Shown one piece after another: positions 36,230-36,457 of a stretch of DNA of 36,457 bases. The notes beneath the pieces are model-generated. The model saw only the letters and a program-made list of their open reading frames with translations, was not told the origin of the DNA and searched no databases. How positions within the stretch are numbered: position 1 is the stretch's first letter; the number at the start of each line of letters is the position of its first letter. Source of the stretch: Clostridiales bacterium (GTDB taxonomy: Bacteria > Bacillota > Clostridia > Lachnospirales > Lachnospiraceae). Both the position numbers and the translations under genes were made by a program. The stretch is taken from contig JAAZDK010000225.1 in the NCBI GenBank assembly GCA_012512855.1, positions 1-36,457 on the forward strand, in the 5' to 3' direction.

Positions 36230-36339
36230 AATCCGGCTTTATAACATTCTGAATGGCACAGCCTACAATCCGGCTTTTTACCTGTCTGAATGGTCAGCGT
36301 GCAATCCGGACTTCTACCTGTATGGATGGCACAATTTGC
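36230..36339. repeat. Three imperfect tandem copies of a 36-37 bp unit
   Basis: Copies begin AATCCGG at 36230, 36267 and 36303, sharing AATCCGGctTtttAcctgtcTGaATGGcac...; a weaker partial copy may precede them. Confidence 0.75.
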
Positions 36340-36457
36340 TTTTGACGGAAAAATCTGTCCCCGACATGCATGAATCTTAGCGTAAAATTTTTGTAGGACA
36401 AATAGGAATAAAAAATAAGAGAACACCAACTTTGTGTTATAATTAGTCTACCACAAC

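Noticed and set aside
36230-36339. CRISPR array
   Set aside because: Copies are directly adjacent and imperfect with no variable spacers; no cas genes in the window.
36082-36429. 115-aa minus ORF covering the tandem repeat
   Set aside because: Cys-rich appearance arises from the DNA repeat; repeat spacing of 37 and 36 bp is not consistent with a conserved coding period.

Overview
The window looks like a chromosomal segment from a spore-forming anaerobic Firmicute. The Rnf complex, SpoIIID, a coat/ferritin-like protein, YesMN/Lpl-type sugar uptake genes and an xpt-BMP purine cassette suggest Clostridia/Lachnospiraceae. From left to right it contains: rnfG (partial)-rnfD-rnfC; spoIIID; a CUT1 sugar ABC transporter (binding protein plus two permeases) with a YesM/YesN-type two-component system in which both genes are frame-disrupted; an orphan phosphoribosyltransferase; a GAF/HD-GYP protein; a Crp/Fnr regulator - AlkD-like - beta-CASP RNase cluster; thioredoxin; an xpt-BMP-ABC purine nucleoside cassette; a flavin amine oxidase; a tandem GNAT protein; a PKTG-type surface protein; a YyaL/DUF255 thioredoxin-domain protein; a peptidoglycan-binding protein; a MarR regulator; a CcdA-thioredoxin fusion; a MutS2-like ATPase without a recognisable Smr domain; and a coat/ferritin-like protein. 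I saw no rRNA, tRNA, CRISPR array, phage or intact IS element. The most interesting candidates are: (i) an attenuator-like leader (strong promoter, 12-15 codon ORF, terminator-like hairpins, competing complementary segments) upstream of the Smr-less MutS2-like gene; (ii) the doubly frameshifted sensor kinase and response regulator; (iii) a dense run of hairpins after the PKTG protein; (iv) a 36-37 bp imperfect tandem repeat near the right edge. All assignments come from reading the sequence; no database search or folding program was run.
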